A stretch of 64,000 nucleotides of DNA from Paenibacillus sp. BIHB 4019 (lineage in GTDB: Bacteria > Bacillota > Bacilli > Paenibacillales > Paenibacillaceae). A program made the position numbers and the translations under genes. This document shows, one piece after another, positions 17,978-26,908 of this stretch (its first letter is position 1; every line of letters starts with the position of its first letter). The stretch covers positions 6,558,501 to 6,622,500 of the forward strand of contig NZ_CP016808.1 of assembly GCF_002741035.1 (NCBI RefSeq), given 5' to 3'. A model generated the notes under the pieces. It was not told the origin of the DNA. It searched no databases and was given only the letters and a program-made list of their open reading frames with translations.

Positions 17978-19252
17978 TACGAATGCTTTCATTGGGATTT
18001 CGCCTTCTATATATTGCTGCCATAGCTGCTGCGCATGCATCCAGCGCTCATGCCAATCGGGATCAGTCGGCTGAGCGGAAGGCTCGCCGTTCAGCACCTT
18101 AAGCCACCACTGCGGCGGACTTCCGGCACCCGCTGTACCGCTCTCCTGAATATTATCGGACCCTGTATACAAGGAATTTTTGGCCGGCAGCTTCCCCGTT
18201 GTCGCATAGCTTTGCTGCTGCCCGGAAATTTCCACCATTTCTTTAATCCACGTAAAAGCTTCTTCCTTCACTTTGCTCGATCCGGCCACGACATAGCTCC
18301 TGCTTCCAAGCCATACGTCATGAATCGCGCCTTTATCCAGCAGCAGCTTGCTTTGCTCCTTCGCAGATAGCTTGCTGTAAACGGACCAAGGAAGGCTGGC
18401 AGCGGCAATATGCTGCTCCACCATTTGTGTGCCTGTAGACAAGCTATAGTCTGCCAGAGCTGATGAGGTAATTCGTCCAGCTATCGACTCCAGACGTTTT
18501 AGCTGTTCCTGCACAGCCTTGCTGTCAAAATGCAAATATGCCGCTCCAGCTTCTTCTCCCTCTGCTGTCCATTCATCCAGCCACACAAGCAAGGAGGCGA
18601 CATTATGAGGCTCTACATAAAGCGCCTGCCACTCTTGGCCTCCACTTTCCAGCTTATGAAGCAGATTGCCAAAAGCATCCCAATCCGCTGGGGGCTTCGA
18701 CAAGCCCGCTTCAGCGAGCAAAGCCTTGTTCCACACCGTCACATAAGGGTCTGCATCAACAGGGATGCCCCACAAATAGCTGTTCCACCTCAGCGGGTCA
18801 AGCAGCCTTGCAGGACGCTCAGCCATTGTATCAGAGGTGCTGGGCACATCGACGGGATTGAGCAAGCCGCGCACCGCAAACTCGCGCACCCATTCGCTGT
18901 CCATGAGCATAACATCCGGCGCTGCTCCAAGCTCCAGTGCTTTTTTCCACTGGGCATAGCCGTCGCCTTCATCCACCATATTTGTCAGCTTGACCTTTGT
19001 ATTCGCATGCTTCATTTGATAGCTATTTGTCGCTTCCTTAAGCTTTGAAAATTCATCCTCATCCATGGAAACGGTTACATTTAGTATCTGCGATTGATCT
19101 GCCTGCTCTTCTCCGCCCGCTGGCTCGGCATTCGTATCTCTATTTAAATTTTCAGCCCGGTTAAGGGTCCTGTCGCTAAAGTTTAATAGAAGAAAAATAA
19201 TAATGAATAAAGCCAAAACCGCTGTCATTGTAGCATATTTCCTGATCGACAC
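17954..19252 (-). CDS. Extracellular solute-binding protein (ABC transporter type, family 1)
   Basis: 432 residues with an N-terminal membrane anchor (about 9-25) and no lipobox Cys, so it is probably held as an uncleaved or signal-peptidase I product. The mature part has the two-lobed sugar-binder pattern: KLTNMVDEGDGYAQWKKALELGAAPDVMLMDSEW, then WGIPVDADPYVTVWNKALL. No permease or ATPase gene is adjacent, which is odd for a transporter component; it may serve transporters encoded elsewhere. It overlaps the convergent gene by 6 bases. Confidence 0.8.
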   Translation of the reverse strand: MSIRKYATMTAVLALFIIIFLLLNFSDRTLNRAENLNRDTNAEPAGGEEQADQSQILNVTVSMDEDEFSKLKEATNSYQMKHANTKVKLTNMVDEGDGYAQWKKALELGAAPDVMLMDSEWVREFAVRGLLNPVDVPSTSDTMAERPARLLDPLRWNSYLWGIPVDADPYVTVWNKALLAEAGLSKPPADWDAFGNLLHKLESGGQEWQALYVEPHNVASLLVWLDEWTAEGEEAGAAYLHFDSKAVQEQLKRLESIAGRITSSALADYSLSTGTQMVEQHIAAASLPWSVYSKLSAKEQSKLLLDKGAIHDVWLGSRSYVVAGSSKVKEEAFTWIKEMVEISGQQQSYATTGKLPAKNSLYTGSDNIQESGTAGAGSPPQWWLKVLNGEPSAQPTDPDWHERWMHAQQLWQQYIEGEIPMKAFVQAIGTSL

Positions 19253-19292
19253 AGCAACCCTTCCCTTCCACTTTCATCTGGGCACATTTTAT

Positions 19293-19321
19293 ATCATAGC
19301 AATTAATGCAAGTATTGTCCA
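19293..19321 (-). promoter_or_regulatory. Candidate promoter of the solute-binding protein gene
   Basis: On the minus strand TGGACA (19321-19316) and TATGAT (19298-19293) are 17 bases apart and about 40 bases upstream of the start codon. The rest of the 304-base gap up to phoH holds the phoH terminator and nothing else I can recognise. Confidence 0.45.
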
Positions 19322-19427
19322 AATTAGTAGAGAGCGGCGTATTGGTGAAAAAGGAACGGCGCTGCCTGAAAGGTTTGGCTTTCGATCGCTATTGCCATTT
19401 TCACCAAATGGGAATGCGCAGAGAAAA

Positions 19428-19453
19428 GGACTGCGCTCATTTCGTCGCAGTCC
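19428..19453 (-). terminator. Terminator after phoH
   Basis: Minus-strand stem GGACTGCG/CGCAGTCC with a 10-base loop, followed by TTTTC. It is about 105 bases past the phoH stop. Confidence 0.7.
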
Positions 19454-19556
19454 ACTATTGCAGAACCATGAAAATCTAAAATCCCAGGCATATATCTTGA
19501 GGATTGAAACCTAAACTTGAGAGCTAGACCTAAGAAATAAGCCCGAGAGGCAGAGC

Positions 19557-20888
19557 TTAAAGCAAATCCGCTGCCAGTTGGGCCAGCTTGGAGCGTTCGC
19601 CCTTCTCCAGCGTCATATGGCCGCTAATGCCTTCGTTTTTGAAATGCTCCACAATATGCGTTAAGCCATTGCTGGTCGCATCCAAATACGGATGGTCAAT
19701 TTGCTCTGGGTCGCCCATAAGGACGATTTTACTGCCTTCGCCTACACGCGATACAATTGTCTTCACCTCATGCTTGGTCAAGTTCTGAGCCTCATCAATA
19801 ATGATAAATTGGCCCGGAATAGAGCGCCCACGAATGTAGGTCAGCGCTTCTACTTGAATGCTGCCAAGACCCATCAATATTTTCTCAATATCTCCGGATT
19901 TTTTCGTATCGAATAAATATTCCAGATTGTCGTAGATCGGCTGCATCCAAGGCCGCAGCTTCTCCTCCTTCTCCCCTGGCAAATACCCGATATCTTTGCC
20001 CATTGGAACGACCGGACGGGCAATTAACAGTTTTTTGTATTTATGCTCATCTTCTACCTTGAGCAGGCCCGAAGCCAGAGCAAGCAATGTTTTGCCTGTG
20101 CCAGCTTTACCCGTTAAGGTGACAAGCGGAATTTCATCGTTAAGCAGCAATTCCAGCGCCATGCGCTGCTGCGCGTTGCGGGCCGTAATGCCCCATACCG
20201 GATCATTGCTGAGGAACAGCGGCTCCAGCTTAACCCCATCCTGCGACACTTTGAGCAGCGCGGACTTGGAGGTGCCCATTTCATCTCGCAAAATAACGAA
20301 TTCATTCGGATTCAGCCTGCTGCCAAGCTGCAAATTTTTCACCGTCAAAAACCGGTACGAATAAAACTCGTCGATAATCGAAGGATGAACGAACAACGTC
20401 ACATACCCGGCGTATACGTCAGAAGGGGCTACAATGCGGTCAGACATATAATCTTCTGCCATCAGGCCGAGCACATCGGCTTTAATGCGAACGAGTACAT
20501 CCTTGCTCACCAGCACGACAGAGCTTATTTCCTGACGATCCAATTGCTCCAAGTGATAGTTCAGTGCAACCGCCAATATTCGGTTGTCATTAGACATCTC
20601 GCCAAACATTTCCTGCACCCGCACGAAGCTGCGGTGATTTAATTCTACCTTGAGAACGCCGCCGCCAGGCAGCGGAATACCTTCGTGAAGCCGTCCTTGC
20701 TCACGCATTTTATCGAGCGTACGCGAGATAGAGCGGGCGTTGCGGCCAAGCTCGTCTGCCAATCTTTTCTTGGAGTCAATCTCTTCCAATACCACCGCGG
20801 GAATGATTACTTCATTATCGCCAAAGGCGAAGATCGCTTGCGGATCATGAAGCAGTACATTTGTATCGAGCACGAATATTTTTTTCAT
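19557..20888 (-). CDS. PIN-PhoH family protein (YlaK-like)
   Basis: 443 residues: an N-terminal PIN nuclease domain (VLDTNVLLHDP, acidic Asp8; VVLEEIDSKK) and a C-terminal PhoH P-loop ATPase/helicase domain with GKAGTGKT at 260-267 and IIDEAQN. PIN-PhoH proteins are proposed RNA helicase/RNase enzymes. The start is the ATG at 20888 (MKKIFVLDTN) preceded by GGGAGGG; the frame opens 8 codons earlier without a site. It is divergent from the YlaJ-like gene, as ylaK and ylaJ are neighbours in B. subtilis. Confidence 0.88.
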   Translation of the reverse strand: MKKIFVLDTNVLLHDPQAIFAFGDNEVIIPAVVLEEIDSKKRLADELGRNARSISRTLDKMREQGRLHEGIPLPGGGVLKVELNHRSFVRVQEMFGEMSNDNRILAVALNYHLEQLDRQEISSVVLVSKDVLVRIKADVLGLMAEDYMSDRIVAPSDVYAGYVTLFVHPSIIDEFYSYRFLTVKNLQLGSRLNPNEFVILRDEMGTSKSALLKVSQDGVKLEPLFLSNDPVWGITARNAQQRMALELLLNDEIPLVTLTGKAGTGKTLLALASGLLKVEDEHKYKKLLIARPVVPMGKDIGYLPGEKEEKLRPWMQPIYDNLEYLFDTKKSGDIEKILMGLGSIQVEALTYIRGRSIPGQFIIIDEAQNLTKHEVKTIVSRVGEGSKIVLMGDPEQIDHPYLDATSNGLTHIVEHFKNEGISGHMTLEKGERSKLAQLAADLL

Positions 20889-21003
20889 GAAAAACCCTCC
20901 CGGCGTGGACATTCAATTGAAAGGCCTATACATAGCCATACTATACTGCGGGTACACTAGGTTCTGAATAACGATCTGCAACAAGAAAGACGAGGTGGCT
21001 CAC

Positions 21004-21627
21004 GTGTATAAACGGTTATTGGTTTTGATCGCAATCGCTGTTATTGCGGCTGGTTGCAGCACCGTCAAGCGAAACGAAATGGCATCACCCTCTCCACAGA
21101 AAAATCATGCGAATGGCGCTGTAAGGGCGCAGCAGCTTGCGGAAAAATCCGTTAAACCATTGAAATCGAATAAGGAAGTTGCTGATCATCTTGAAAAGCT
21201 TGCAAAAGGCGTCCGCGGCGTAAGCAACGCGCATTGCGTCGTCCTCGGTAAAACAGCCGTTGTCGGCATTGATGTCGACAGCAAGCTGGATCGCGCTCGA
21301 GTCGGTACGATTAAATATTCCGTGGCCGAAGCTTTCCATAAAGATCCTTACGGAATGGACGCTGTCGTGACAGCCGATATGGACGTCTCACAGCGCCTGA
21401 AGGAAATGGGAGCCGATATTCGGCGCGGAAAGCCGATCAAGGGCTTCGCTGAAGAAATGGCTGATATTATCGGCCGTATCGTGCCGCAAATCCCACGCAA
21501 TGTGACGCCTCATCAGCCGGAGCTGCCACAGACGCAATCGCACACCCAGTCTCGCATGCAGGAGCAGGAGCATCAGCTCCATGAGAAGCAAATCCAAAAA
21601 CACGCAACGCATGTGGACAAGCATTAA
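21004..21627 (+). CDS. YhcN/YlaJ family sporulation lipoprotein
   Basis: 207-residue lipoprotein. The signal peptide ends with the lipobox AAGC about 18 residues in. The core (about 45-155) has the YhcN/YlaJ pattern VADHLEKLAKGVRGVSNAHCVVLGKTAVVGIDVD, and the tail is rich in Gln and His. In B. subtilis YlaJ is made in the forespore and affects germination. I choose the GTG at 21004 because GAGGTGG ends five bases before it; an earlier in-frame GTG at 20995 overlaps that site. Confidence 0.8.
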   Translation: MYKRLLVLIAIAVIAAGCSTVKRNEMASPSPQKNHANGAVRAQQLAEKSVKPLKSNKEVADHLEKLAKGVRGVSNAHCVVLGKTAVVGIDVDSKLDRARVGTIKYSVAEAFHKDPYGMDAVVTADMDVSQRLKEMGADIRRGKPIKGFAEEMADIIGRIVPQIPRNVTPHQPELPQTQSHTQSRMQEQEHQLHEKQIQKHATHVDKH

Positions 21628-21630
21628 CCG

Positions 21631-21846
21631 CTAGCGCAAACGCACAGAAAGCCTGACGACCCTATGATCGTCAGGCTTTCTTATAGGCGTACATACTTGT
21701 TCACGAGAAGTACAGATAACCGAAATGACGTTTGGACAAGCTTCTGCCGTCATAGCCACACCAGCAAAACCACGTTTAAAACGAGGCATGCAATCAGCTT
21801 CGATGAGTTGCTCGAAATTGGCGGCTAAGAATACGGTCATCAGCAT
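21631..21846 (-). CDS. Possible small protein, unknown
   Basis: 71-codon frame convergent with the YlaJ-like gene. Its support is an unusually strong AAGGAGGT site just before ATG-CTG-ATG (21846 or, better spaced, 21840). The protein has four Cys and a basic C-terminus and matches no family I know; it is not the zinc-ribbon YlaI expected in this neighbourhood. Its last third runs through the terminator hairpin of the opposite gene. It could be a decayed gene. Confidence 0.35.
   Translation of the reverse strand: MLMTVFLAANFEQLIEADCMPRFKRGFAGVAMTAEACPNVISVICTSREQVCTPIRKPDDHRVVRLSVRLR
21647..21680 (+). terminator. Terminator after the YlaJ-like gene
   Basis: A 13-bp perfect stem (GAAAGCCTGACGA and its complement) with an 8-base loop, followed by TTAT on the plus strand. 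On the minus strand the T run is short. Confidence 0.8.
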
Positions 21847-21921
21847 GACCTCCTTCTAACAGGAATAGCATTCGGTATCCTTAGCTCCTATTATAGCCAT
21901 TATTGAATCCAGCGTCTATGG

Positions 21922-22980
21922 TTATTCAGCCATTTTTGCCTGAAGTACCGCACGCGCCTCCTCAAGCGATGTGGAATCAACATATACATATGGGCTCTTC
22001 CACGTTCCGTTTAACGCTTGGAACGTAATATCGGAGCTGCCCATACCCAAATATGTACTGAGCATATTTTTAATTTCAGACGGAGGCATATCGAGCGTCA
22101 AATTGCTGCCGACTGCGCCGATGACCTTATCGTATTTCGTAACGCCCTCAAACGATTTCATTTTATCAAAAATCGCCCCAATGACTTCCATTTCCCGACG
22201 ATTGCGGTCGAAGTCGCTGGATTCGGCTGTTCCCTGATTCGATTTGCGATAGCGCACATAATCGAGGGCATTTTTCCCATCCAGCACCTGCTGGCCCTTG
22301 CTCAAATTAATGTTAGTGCCATCGGCTGTATCCCGGTAACGCATGTCCATCTCTACATTCACCTCAACGCCATCAAGCGCATCAACAACATCGGTGAAGC
22401 CTTTAAAGTTAATAATACCGGTATACTTCAAATCAACGCCAAAATATTTGGACAGCATTTCGCGAATTTCCTTTTTTGCTTCCTTCTCTGCCGTTTCTTT
22501 GTCCATATTTTTCTCAGAACGGGCATTGTTGAAAAAAGTGCTGTAATTCGCATTCGCCTTCCGCTCGCGATAACCATCTACCTGCAGCACCGAATCCCGT
22601 GGAATCGAGATGACGGAGGCTGATTTTGTATTTGGATTAAAAATAGCGACCAGCATCACGTCGGTATTTAAACCGCCGCCTTTTTCACGCGAGTCAATAC
22701 CAAGCAGCACCATGCCTGTAGGCTTTTTCTTAACAGATTCTTCTTCCGGCACGACAATATTGTTCGCCGTTCCAATCGTATCAACCGCATTGGTAGCCAC
22801 GTAAGCGAGATAACCGACATATAGCATAATTAAAATAAGAACGGAAAGCACAGCAAACATAATTTTAATCCAAACGCTGCCTTTTTTCTTTTTCTTCTTA
22901 GGCTTTGGAGCTGTTTTCTTGGCCCCGCCCGGCCTGCTTGCAGCCGTTCTAGGGGGTAATCCTTTAGAGCCTTCGCTCAT
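21922..22980 (-). CDS. LytR-CpsA-Psr (LCP) family wall-polymer ligase
   Basis: 352 residues: a basic cytoplasmic N-terminus rich in Pro, Lys and Thr, one membrane helix (about 45-68), and an extracellular LCP domain. Conserved positions include GIDSRE, SIPRDS, DYVRYRKSN and FDRNRREME, whose Arg and Asp residues bind the polyprenyl-pyrophosphate substrate. LCP enzymes transfer anionic polymers from undecaprenyl carriers to peptidoglycan. The ATG at 22980 (MSEGSKG) follows AGGTGG; the frame also opens at a TTG five codons earlier. Confidence 0.9.
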   Translation of the reverse strand: MSEGSKGLPPRTAASRPGGAKKTAPKPKKKKKKGSVWIKIMFAVLSVLILIMLYVGYLAYVATNAVDTIGTANNIVVPEEESVKKKPTGMVLLGIDSREKGGGLNTDVMLVAIFNPNTKSASVISIPRDSVLQVDGYRERKANANYSTFFNNARSEKNMDKETAEKEAKKEIREMLSKYFGVDLKYTGIINFKGFTDVVDALDGVEVNVEMDMRYRDTADGTNINLSKGQQVLDGKNALDYVRYRKSNQGTAESSDFDRNRREMEVIGAIFDKMKSFEGVTKYDKVIGAVGSNLTLDMPPSEIKNMLSTYLGMGSSDITFQALNGTWKSPYVYVDSTSLEEARAVLQAKMAE

Positions 22981-23035
22981 AGCAACCACCTTCAAATCCT
23001 TTGGATTTCGTTTCTGTCCTCATTTACGCAAAGAA

Positions 23036-23073
23036 GCAGCGATACCCACGAATTCTCGCGGATATCGCTGCTG
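23036..23073 (-). terminator. Hairpin after the ylaH-like gene
   Basis: AGCAGCGATA pairs with TATCGCTGCT and an inner CGA/TCG stem is possible. The minus-strand downstream side is only moderately T-rich. Confidence 0.6.
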
Positions 23074-23110
23074 CAGAAGGCAGATCCGATCTTAAGAACA
23101 CGCTAACGTC

Positions 23111-23434
23111 TCATATGCCGTTACTTCCGGAGTCTGATTCCTTTACAGCGTGCTTGCCTGCCCGTTTACTTTGCAGCTTGTCATACAGCTGGCGACCGCG
23201 AAGCATAAGCATCATTAATACAGCAATTCCCATACATTGAATAATCGGCAGCGAATCCACCTGTAAAATCCAAAGTACGAAAGAACCGAATACGATCAAA
23301 ATGTAAACCAGTACTTCCTTTAGAATTGGCAGCTTCGCATTATTCGCCCGAAACACGGTATTGAAAATATAGATCGTGAATCCTAAAATGAGCAAATAAG
23401 AAACGACCCAATGATCACTAAACCATTGCTGCAT
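23111..23434 (-). CDS. YlaH-like small membrane protein
   Basis: 107 residues with three hydrophobic segments (about 10-28, 40-60 and 63-80) and a charged C-terminal tail. It follows typA by 32 bases, the place of ylaH after ylaG (typA) in B. subtilis, and has a similar size and topology. Function unknown. Confidence 0.75.
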   Translation of the reverse strand: MQQWFSDHWVVSYLLILGFTIYIFNTVFRANNAKLPILKEVLVYILIVFGSFVLWILQVDSLPIIQCMGIAVLMMLMLRGRQLYDKLQSKRAGKHAVKESDSGSNGI

Positions 23435-23466
23435 GCCGTTAAACCTCCAATCAGGCGGCTAGCGCC

Positions 23467-25308
23467 TTAAACGCCAGCTTGTGATGTTTTGCGTTGTTTT
23501 TCTGCACGCTCGCGCTCGCTTTTGTTCAAGATCTTTTTGCGAAGGCGAATCGTCTTCGGCGTAATTTCGCAATATTCGTCATCGTTCAAATACTCAAGCG
23601 CGCTCTCCAGGGAGAACAGACGAGGTGTTTTAAGCTTAACCGTATCATCTTTACCAGCGGAACGAATATTCGTCAATTGCTTTTCTTTACAAATGTTAAC
23701 GACGATGTCGTTGTCACGCGTATGCTCGCCAACGATCATGCCTTCGTAAATTTCTGTACCTGGCTCCAGGAACTGAATACCACGATCCTCCACGCCCATC
23801 ATGCCGTAGAAAGTCGTTACGCCGTTCTCAGTAGCGACCAGCACGCCTTGGTGACGTCCACCAACGCCAGCACCAGCAAGCGGACCATAGCTGTCAAACG
23901 CATGGTTCATAATGCCGTAGCCGCGTGTAAGCGTAAGGAAAGAAGTACGGTAGCCGATCAAGCCGCGAGCTGGGATAATGAACTCCAAGCGAACTTGGCC
24001 TGTGCCGTTGTTCACCATGTTGACCATTTCAGCTTTACGGGAGCCAAGGCTCTCCATAACCGCGCCCATGCTTTCTTCCGGCACGTCAATGATCAGACCC
24101 TCGTAAGGCTCTTGCTTCACGCCGTCAATTTCCTTAACGATTACTTCCGGTTTCGATACTTGCAGCTCAAAGCCTTCACGACGCATGTTCTCAATCAGAA
24201 TCGTCAAGTGAAGCTCACCGCGTCCCGATACGATAAAAGCATCCGGGCTATCGGTTTCATCTACGCGCAAAGCAACATCCGTCTCAAGCTCTTTGAACAG
24301 ACGCTCACGGAGTTTACGGGAAGTAACCCATTTGCCTTCGCGGCCAGCAAAAGGACTGTTGTTGACAAGGAACGTCATTTGCAGCGTCGGCTCGTCAATT
24401 TTCAGAACCGGCAATGCTTCCGGATTTGCTGGATCAGCAATCGTCTCGCCGATGTTAATATCTTTAATACCTGCAATCGCTACAATGTCGCCAGCGCCTG
24501 CTTCTTCGATTTCAATCCGTTTCAGACCTTGGAAGCCGAACAGCTTCTCGATTCTAGCCTGCTTCTTGCCGCCATCACGCGTCATAACGGCAACGGTTTG
24601 TCCTTGGCGAACGATACCACGGTTTACACGGCCAACCGCAATACGACCCAAGTATTCATTATAGTCAAGCAGCGTCACCAAATATTGCAGCGGCTCCTCT
24701 ACATTTTCTGTTGGCGAAGGAATATGGTTGATGATCGTTTCATACATCGCTTCCATGTTCTCATCTTGTTTGTCAGGGTCAAGGCTGGAAGTACCCATCA
24801 ATGCGGAAGCATAAACGACATTAAACTCCAGTTGCTCATCACTTGCACCCAGCTCGATGAACAGGTCAAGCACCTCATCCACAACTTCTGATGGACGAGC
24901 ATTAGGACGGTCAATTTTGTTCAATACTACGATTGGCTTCAGGTTCGATTCCAATGCTTTGCGCAATACGAATTTCGTTTGCGGCATGCAGCCTTCGAAA
25001 GCATCAACGACGAGCAATACGCCGTCAACCATTTTCATAATACGTTCAACCTCGCCGCCAAAGTCAGCATGTCCTGGTGTATCAACGATGTTGATCAAAT
25101 AATCCTTGTACGTAATCGCAGTGTTTTTCGCCAAAATGGTAATGCCGCGCTCACGCTCTAGATCGTTGGAATCCATCGCACGCTCCTGAACCGCTTCGTT
25201 CTCACGGAAAGTTCCTGATTGCTGAAGCAGTTTGTCAACCAATGTTGTTTTGCCGTGGTCAACGTGCGCGATAATCGCGATGTTCCGAATGTTCTCTCTT
25301 GCTTGCAT
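23467..25308 (-). CDS. typA: TypA/BipA, ribosome-associated translational GTPase
   Basis: 613-residue GTPase of the EF-G-like family that acts in ribosome assembly and stress responses. The G motifs AHVDHGKTT (14-22), DTPGHADF and NKID are present, and the C-terminal TypA-specific domain includes [18 protein letters not shown]. Upstream spacing is GGAGTGG-N9-ATG. YlaH follows downstream and a DUF5668-like membrane gene lies upstream. Confidence 0.96.
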   Translation of the reverse strand: MQARENIRNIAIIAHVDHGKTTLVDKLLQQSGTFRENEAVQERAMDSNDLERERGITILAKNTAITYKDYLINIVDTPGHADFGGEVERIMKMVDGVLLVVDAFEGCMPQTKFVLRKALESNLKPIVVLNKIDRPNARPSEVVDEVLDLFIELGASDEQLEFNVVYASALMGTSSLDPDKQDENMEAMYETIINHIPSPTENVEEPLQYLVTLLDYNEYLGRIAVGRVNRGIVRQGQTVAVMTRDGGKKQARIEKLFGFQGLKRIEIEEAGAGDIVAIAGIKDINIGETIADPANPEALPVLKIDEPTLQMTFLVNNSPFAGREGKWVTSRKLRERLFKELETDVALRVDETDSPDAFIVSGRGELHLTILIENMRREGFELQVSKPEVIVKEIDGVKQEPYEGLIIDVPEESMGAVMESLGSRKAEMVNMVNNGTGQVRLEFIIPARGLIGYRTSFLTLTRGYGIMNHAFDSYGPLAGAGVGGRHQGVLVATENGVTTFYGMMGVEDRGIQFLEPGTEIYEGMIVGEHTRDNDIVVNICKEKQLTNIRSAGKDDTVKLKTPRLFSLESALEYLNDDEYCEITPKTIRLRKKILNKSERERAEKQRKTSQAGV

Positions 25309-25366
25309 AACTAATAATCCACTCCATTTGTCTAATTTTGTATAATCCTAACCGATTGCTTGCCGT

Positions 25367-25849
25367 CTACCAGCGGGATCGTTTCCCCATCATCATCCAT
25401 GCTCCGGCCGCAATCAGGATAATAGCAATCGCATATATCCCCCAGCTCCAAACGAGCGCCAAAATCAGCAGTACAGCCGATGTAACAGCGAGAATGGCGG
25501 AGGCGTTAAAAAAAACGCGTTCGCGGGATGCGCCGAACAAGTGGTACTCGTACAGCCCAACCGCTACACCCGTTATAAACAGCGGCCAAACATATTTGAG
25601 CGTATCCCATCCGAACATGATACAAAGCACGAACAAAATCGAATAAACGATCAGCATGCCTCCTGGAATAAGCACAACTGCCGGAAACAACCTGCCGAAA
25701 TACAGCACATGCAGCAGAATTCCCGGAATAAGAACGAGAAGCGGCCAAAAATTGGATCCCAAAAAGCTGAACACACCCAGTTTGCCAAGCAATATTACGA
25801 TACCAGCCAGCAGCACAATAATTCCAGCGGAATATTTGTTGTTAGGCAT
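25367..25849 (-). CDS. LiaI/DUF5668-like membrane protein
   Basis: 160 residues, almost wholly hydrophobic, with about six membrane helices arranged as pairs; it looks like the N-terminal region of LiaF or LiaI proteins. The ATG has AAGGAG upstream. No regulator is adjacent. It ends 58 bases before typA and could be cotranscribed with it. Confidence 0.65.
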   Translation of the reverse strand: MPNNKYSAGIIVLLAGIVILLGKLGVFSFLGSNFWPLLVLIPGILLHVLYFGRLFPAVVLIPGGMLIVYSILFVLCIMFGWDTLKYVWPLFITGVAVGLYEYHLFGASRERVFFNASAILAVTSAVLLILALVWSWGIYAIAIILIAAGAWMMMGKRSRW

Positions 25850-26051
25850 CCGCGCTTCCGCTCCTTACAACGCCTTACGCATATCCTGACGAAAGACGAC
25901 AGTTTTTATCTTTACTAGTTTAAAGGAAGTGAAGTAAAAATACCAGTGCAACAAGTGCAACATGAAAAAAAAATTAGCAAACCGCTTCTATTAGCCGCTC
26001 GAAGCCTGATTCTAGCACGCTTCATTGCTGCCTATCGACAGGGATGGAAGC

Positions 26052-26729
26052 TTAGGCCAGCGCCGATCGGCGCATCAGGATGCCGATAATAATGACGAAC
26101 GGGATGCTGAGCAGCGGAATCGCTTCAATTGCGGTTGCTGAACTGCTGAACAGCAGACGATGCATGCCCGGGTCATGGACAAGCATGCCGCCCGCCGCAA
26201 AGCCGAGCAAGCCCGCTCCAATATATATAAGTGAAGGGAATTTTTGCAACAGCTTCGTCAGGATTTGGCTGCCCCAAATAATCATCGGAATGCTTAGTGC
26301 AATGCCGAGCAGCAGCAGCAGCGTCTGCCCTTTGGCCACAGCGGCTATCGCCAGCACATTATCCAGGCTCATTACAAAATCAGCCGTCACAATCGTCCAT
26401 ATCGCAGCAGGCAGCGATGTTGCCCGCTTCACCTTATGAGAGGCCGCGCCTCCTCCGCCGGACTCGCCCGCATCGGCCAGCAATTTGACAGCAATATAAA
26501 ACAGCAGCACGGCGCCAATCGCCTGCAAGAACGGCGTCTGAAGCAAGGAAATTGCCGCCAGCGTCAGCACGCAGCGCAGGACAACAGCAGCCGTTGTCCC
26601 CCACCAGATCGCCCGTTTGCGCTGATGCTCCGGCAGATGCTTGCTCGCCATTGCGATTACAATAGCATTATCGCCGCTTAGCAGAAGATTAATCAGAATG
26701 ATTTGTATAAATATGAAAAAGCTGTCCAT
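26052..26729 (-). CDS. TerC family integral membrane protein
   Basis: 225 residues, about seven membrane helices, with the conserved acidic membrane motifs LLLSGDNAIVIAM and FVMSLDNVLAIAA. TerC proteins of the YjbE/YkoY type export manganese or load it into exported proteins. GGGGGCG precedes the ATG. I looked for a yybP-ykoY manganese riboswitch in the 95 bases between the start and the thiI terminator and did not see one. Confidence 0.85.
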   Translation of the reverse strand: MDSFFIFIQIILINLLLSGDNAIVIAMASKHLPEHQRKRAIWWGTTAAVVLRCVLTLAAISLLQTPFLQAIGAVLLFYIAVKLLADAGESGGGGAASHKVKRATSLPAAIWTIVTADFVMSLDNVLAIAAVAKGQTLLLLLGIALSIPMIIWGSQILTKLLQKFPSLIYIGAGLLGFAAGGMLVHDPGMHRLLFSSSATAIEAIPLLSIPFVIIIGILMRRSALA

Positions 26730-26824
26730 AGTACTCGCCCCCTATACTACCACCTGTATGTCCAAGCTGGGGCGAATATGCCGGAAAGGATAGTGCAGGG
26801 TACTGCCCTCTCTTCACTTTTACG

Positions 26825-26865
26825 AAAAAAAAAGGCCGCCCACCATTTCACATGGCAAGTCGGCC
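26825..26865 (-). terminator. Terminator after thiI
   Basis: Minus-strand hairpin GGCCG...CGGCC with an inner CCAT/ATGG stem and a run of nine T. Confidence 0.85.
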
Positions 26866-26908
26866 TATGTCTTAAAGCGGCTTACAGCAAGCCGTTAATC
26901 GTTGCTTT

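Noticed and set aside
23494..24891. 465-codon plus-strand frame
   Set aside because: It is the antisense shadow of typA, whose GTPase motifs are unmistakable.
26730..26824. Manganese riboswitch (yybP-ykoY) before terC
   Set aside because: Expected for some TerC genes, but the conserved loops could not be found; the region is explained by the thiI terminator and an ordinary leader.
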